Positions 61,538-64,000 of a stretch of DNA of 64,000 bases are shown one piece after another; the stretch's first letter is position 1, and each line of letters opens with the position of its first letter. Below the pieces are notes generated by a model. The model did no database searches and was not told the origin of the DNA. It saw nothing but the letters and a program-made list of their open reading frames with translations. The position numbers and the translations under genes are program-made. This DNA comes from Nocardia sp. NRRL S-836. Lineage in GTDB: Bacteria; Actinomycetota; Actinomycetes; Mycobacteriales; Pseudonocardiaceae. The stretch spans positions 1 through 64,000 of the forward strand of contig NZ_LGDY01000177.1 of NCBI RefSeq assembly GCF_001279525.1, read 5' to 3'.

Positions 61538-62353
61538 ATGACGGAGACAATACCGGTGCCACCCCAGAAAGTCCCAGGTCAAGAAGTCGTGCTCACAGTT
61601 GTTTCCACAAGCGTCACGCCTGTTACATCCGTGTCACACGACGGCGTGCGCCTGCGCGGGGTCCACCACAAGGGTGAAGGCTCTCTCGCTTTCGTTGTGG
61701 GCCACGGGTTCACGAACAACGTGAGCAAGCCCTACGTGGCTCGGGTCCTCGCCCGTTTCGCCCGGTACGGGGGCGTCGTCGCGTTCGACTTCCGCGGCCA
61801 CGGGCGGTCGGAGGGGCGGTGCATGGTCGGCGCGGACGAGGTCCACGACATCGAGGCCGCCGTCCGCACGGCTCATGAACTGGGTTACACCCGTGTTGCC
61901 ACCGTCGGGTTCTCGATGGGTGCCTCGATCGTCGTGCGGCACGCGGCGCTGGGCGAGACCAAGCCGGACGCGGTGATCTCGGTGAGCGGACCGGCGCGCT
62001 GGTGGTCGCGGGAGACGGCCCCGATGCGGCGGGTGCACTGGCTGCTGGAGCAGCCGCACGGCAAGCTCGCCGCCCGCGCGATGGGGGTTCGGCTCGGCGA
62101 GCCCTGGGTACAGGTGCCCGAGAGCCCGCTGGAGGTGGTCTCGCGCATCACGCCGACCCCGCTGCTGGTCGTGCACGGTGAGCTGGATCACTATTTCGGG
62201 CCCGAGCACGCCAAGTCGTTGCACCGCGCGTCCTCCGGACATGCGCAGCTGTGGTTGGAACCCGGCATGCGGCACGCGGAATCGGCGACGACTCCTGACC
62301 TGGTAGACCGGATGGCGGCCTGGACCGCCGGCAACGTCGAGGACGAGGGATGA
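61538..62353 (+). CDS. Alpha/beta hydrolase
   Basis: 271 residues if started at ATG 61538; GTG 61589 is also plausible. Motifs: oxyanion-type VGHGFTNN, DFRGHGRSEG, nucleophile elbow GFSMGAS, late Asp in HGELDHYF and His in MRHAE. Cytosolic esterase or acyltransferase of unknown substrate. It overlaps the next gene by 4 bp, forming a three-gene unit with the LmeA-like and thioredoxin-like genes. Confidence 0.85.
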   Translation: MTETIPVPPQKVPGQEVVLTVVSTSVTPVTSVSHDGVRLRGVHHKGEGSLAFVVGHGFTNNVSKPYVARVLARFARYGGVVAFDFRGHGRSEGRCMVGADEVHDIEAAVRTAHELGYTRVATVGFSMGASIVVRHAALGETKPDAVISVSGPARWWSRETAPMRRVHWLLEQPHGKLAARAMGVRLGEPWVQVPESPLEVVSRITPTPLLVVHGELDHYFGPEHAKSLHRASSGHAQLWLEPGMRHAESATTPDLVDRMAAWTAGNVEDEG

Positions 62354-63189
62354 CTGCAGGGCACTCTGGACAGACCGGTGCGCGCAAGAAGCGGAAGTCG
62401 CGGCGCGGCAAGTTCCTCGTCATCGCGGTGCTCGTGCTCGGCGTGCTGCTGGTGGCCGCCGACTTCGCGCTGGCCGCGGCCGCCGAGTACCAGATCGCGC
62501 AGCGGATGCGGGAGAAGTTGCAGCTCAAGGAAGACCCGTCGGTCCGCATCAACGGCTTCCCGTTCGTGCTGCAGGCGATCCGCGGCGACTACACGCGCGT
62601 GGAGATCGACGCGTACGGCGTGCCGATCAAGGACGAGCAGAAGGACATCGAGCTGCGCGACCTCGACGTCGAGGCCGACCTGCTGCACACCCGCGTCGAG
62701 CTCGGCGACCTGCTGGCGGGCAACGTCTCGAAGGCCACCATCGACCAGGTCGACGGCAAGGTGCGGATCAAGGCGCTCGACCTGAACCGCCTGGCGAACC
62801 AGGTCACGCCGTTCGACAAGCTCTCGATCGAGCCGGACAACCGCGTCACGACCACCGCGCCGACGCCCGCGACCCCGGCGACGCCGAAGAACAAGACGAC
62901 CGCCGCGATCAAGCTCTCCGGTCAGACCAACGTCGCCGGCAAGACCATCACCGTCAGCGCGTACGGCCAGATCGCGCTCCTCGACGGCGCCATCCAGATC
63001 ACCGTCGACGACATCGAGCTGGAGGACGCGTCGCTCAAGCAGCTCGTCCCGCAGCTGCGCAACGCGCTCGCGATCAAGATCGACCCCGGCGCACTCCCGT
63101 TCGGCGCGAAGCCCACGGCCGTCGAGGTGGAGAACGGCGCGTTCACCCTGAGCGGCATCGTCACGGATGTACCGTTGGCCGGACGATGA
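62350..63189 (+). CDS. LmeA-like (DUF2993) phospholipid-binding protein
   Basis: 279 residues. Basic N-terminus, one TM or signal helix (FLVIAVLVLGVLLVAADFAL), then beta-rich DUF2993 domain (INGFPFVLQAIRGDYTRVEI, IELRDLDVEADLLHTRVEL) interrupted by a Thr/Pro/Ala linker. LmeA of mycobacteria supports mannan elongation of lipomannan in the cell envelope. Confidence 0.87.
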   Translation: MTAGHSGQTGARKKRKSRRGKFLVIAVLVLGVLLVAADFALAAAAEYQIAQRMREKLQLKEDPSVRINGFPFVLQAIRGDYTRVEIDAYGVPIKDEQKDIELRDLDVEADLLHTRVELGDLLAGNVSKATIDQVDGKVRIKALDLNRLANQVTPFDKLSIEPDNRVTTTAPTPATPATPKNKTTAAIKLSGQTNVAGKTITVSAYGQIALLDGAIQITVDDIELEDASLKQLVPQLRNALAIKIDPGALPFGAKPTAVEVENGAFTLSGIVTDVPLAGR

Positions 63190-63596
63190 CCGGTGTGTGG
63201 GCGCTGCTGGGCGCGCTGGCCGTGGCCAGTGTGATCGGCGCGCTGCTCAAGGTCCGCGAGGGCCGCGTCAAGAAGTCGTCCCGTCCCGCGGCCGACCTGC
63301 CGGCGCCCGTGCGTGAGCTCCTCACGCCGGGCGTGACGCTGGTGCAGCTCTCCACCACGTTCTGCGCGCCGTGCCGGCACGCGAAGGTCGTCCTGCGCGA
63401 CCTCGCCGACCGCACCGACGGCCTCACCCACGCCGAGCTCGACGTGACGAACCTGCCGGACGTCGCCGCACAGCTCGGCGTGATGCGCACCCCCACGACA
63501 CTGGCCCTGACCGCCGACGGGACCGAGGTGTTGCGAGTCGGTGGCGTGCCGAAACGCGACACGTTGCTCGAAGCGCTGCGCCCGCATCTGGGCTAA
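63186..63596 (+). CDS. Membrane-anchored thioredoxin-like protein
   Basis: 136 residues. N-terminal helix anchors it (GVWALLGALAVASVIGALL), followed by a thioredoxin fold with TTFCAPCRHA (CxxC) and cis-Pro region MRTPTTLAL. Start overlaps the previous stop (ATGA). Likely keeps an envelope protein reduced or acts with the sulphur genes downstream. Confidence 0.88.
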   Translation: MTGVWALLGALAVASVIGALLKVREGRVKKSSRPAADLPAPVRELLTPGVTLVQLSTTFCAPCRHAKVVLRDLADRTDGLTHAELDVTNLPDVAAQLGVMRTPTTLALTADGTEVLRVGGVPKRDTLLEALRPHLG

Positions 63597-63675
63597 TCCG
63601 GTCGGGTGAACCTGCGTTGTTCCACCAGTTGGACATATCTCCCGGACCGAGGGATCGGGTACTACCCTCGCTGGC

Positions 63676-63753
63676 ATGACCATGCTGCTCACGAAGCGAC
63701 GCGCGGTTGATCTGTGCCGCGTGCGCAGCAGCCTGTGTCGCACGACGAGCTGA
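63676..63753 (+). CDS. Short Cys-containing leader peptide upstream of DUF4395
   Basis: 25 codons: MTMLLTKRRAVDLCR followed by VRSSLCRTTS. The two Cys codons lie in R/L-rich context (LCR twice), the hallmark of actinobacterial leader peptides found before sulphur-related genes. The ATG is seven bases after TACCCT, so leaderless. Ribosome stalling at Cys codons during cysteine shortage would sense sulphur status (inference). Confidence 0.75.
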   Translation: MTMLLTKRRAVDLCRVRSSLCRTTS

Positions 63754-63800
63754 TTGGGCCGCTTGACGCCCATCAGCCACCTCTGACGGACTGATTTCCC

Positions 63801-63821
63801 CCTCGTCCGAATGTCCGGAGG
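63801..63821 (+). promoter_or_regulatory. Hairpin over the DUF4395 ribosome site
   Basis: CCTCG-TCCG-AATGTC-CGGA-GG: the inner TCCG/CGGA stem and the outer CCTC can pair with the GGAGG ribosome site. It could be the switching element of the leader peptide. Confidence 0.45.
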
Positions 63822-63826
63822 TCGTC

Positions 63827-64000
63827 GTGCCCAAAGATGCCCCTGTAGACCCGCGCGGACCGCGCTTCTCCGCCTGGATGACGACCGTCGTCCTCGCGAT
63901 CGTGTTGCTGACCGGCTGGTGGCGCCTGCTCGGCGCCCAGACCGTGCTCTTCGCGATGTGCGCGTTCATCTCGCTGAAGCTCAACCCCTGGGGCCACGTC
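63827..64000 (+). CDS. DUF4395 family membrane protein (3' truncated by window)
   Basis: 58 codons visible from GTG 63827 (ribosome site CGGAGG, spacing 7). Sequence PVDPRGPRFSAWMTTVVLAI starts the first membrane helix, and the FISLKLNPWG region is typical of DUF4395. In relatives this gene is followed by a sulphurtransferase. The frame stays open to the window end. Confidence 0.85.
   Translation, partial: MPKDAPVDPRGPRFSAWMTTVVLAIVLLTGWWRLLGAQTVLFAMCAFISLKLNPWGHV

Overview
The window is high-GC actinobacterial chromosome, most likely from a mycothiol-producing member of the Pseudonocardiales (Lentzea, Saccharothrix, Actinosynnema or Amycolatopsis type). I infer this from the GlnR, MshD and LmeA-like genes, the F420-type oxidoreductases, the orphan gamma-butyrolactone-type receptor, several apparently leaderless genes, and an integrated actinomycete conjugative element (AICE). 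No species can be named from the sequence alone.

Left part, 1-29.6 kb. A CHAT-domain peptidase (cut by the window edge) converges on a very compact subtilase. Then come a MocR regulator divergent from a YczE-type membrane protein; a small HTH gene with a Clp-N protein, divergent from a PP2C-like gene and separated from it by two palindromic operators; a tRNA-Glu/Asp/Phe cluster; a ScbR/ArpA-type TetR regulator; a copper set (operator, copZ, copA); a cold-shock gene; an L,D-transpeptidase; a glutamate-type binding lipoprotein; an MpaB-like oxygenase and a PPOX flavoenzyme; a three-gene operon of NfeD/YqiJ-like protein, flotillin and giant AAA ATPase; an LLM oxidoreductase; a COG0523 GTPase; two tandem secreted serine hydrolases; and an aldo/keto reductase.

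Integrated element, 29,639-42,328. A 12.65-kb AICE sits in the 3' half of a tRNA-Lys(UUU) gene and is bounded by a 36-bp direct repeat (35/36 identical). Just inside each end lies a 23-bp near-identical repeat that looks like an integrase arm site. The core operon (minus strand) runs from four small AICE proteins through a zinc-ribbon protein, a TraSA/FtsK translocase, a RepSA-type HUH initiator and an excisionase to the tyrosine integrase. The rightward part has an HTH/PLD-like regulator, a Nudix hydrolase and an HD protein. Cargo follows: a low-GC reverse transcriptase translationally coupled to a two-TM SLATT-like protein (a candidate anti-phage abortive-infection pair), then an unknown gene plus an XRE/ImmA-IrrE metallopeptidase behind a striking nested palindrome.

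Right part, 42.4-64 kb. An MFS exporter, small membrane proteins, a DUF4241-like protein, a macrodomain hydrolase, DusB, a lipoprotein, a GGDEF diguanylate cyclase, and an LCP cell-wall ligase with a very long repetitive proline-rich head. The phosphate regulon follows: phoU and pstSCAB, each with a tandem 11-bp PHO box. Then mshD, glnR, an alpha/beta hydrolase, an LmeA-like protein and a thioredoxin-like protein. The window ends in a short Cys-containing leader peptide before a DUF4395 gene that runs off the edge.

The most interesting candidate system is the RT-SLATT pair carried by the AICE. The CHAT-subtilase pair, the flotillin-ATPase operon and the nested operator of the XRE/ImmA module are next.
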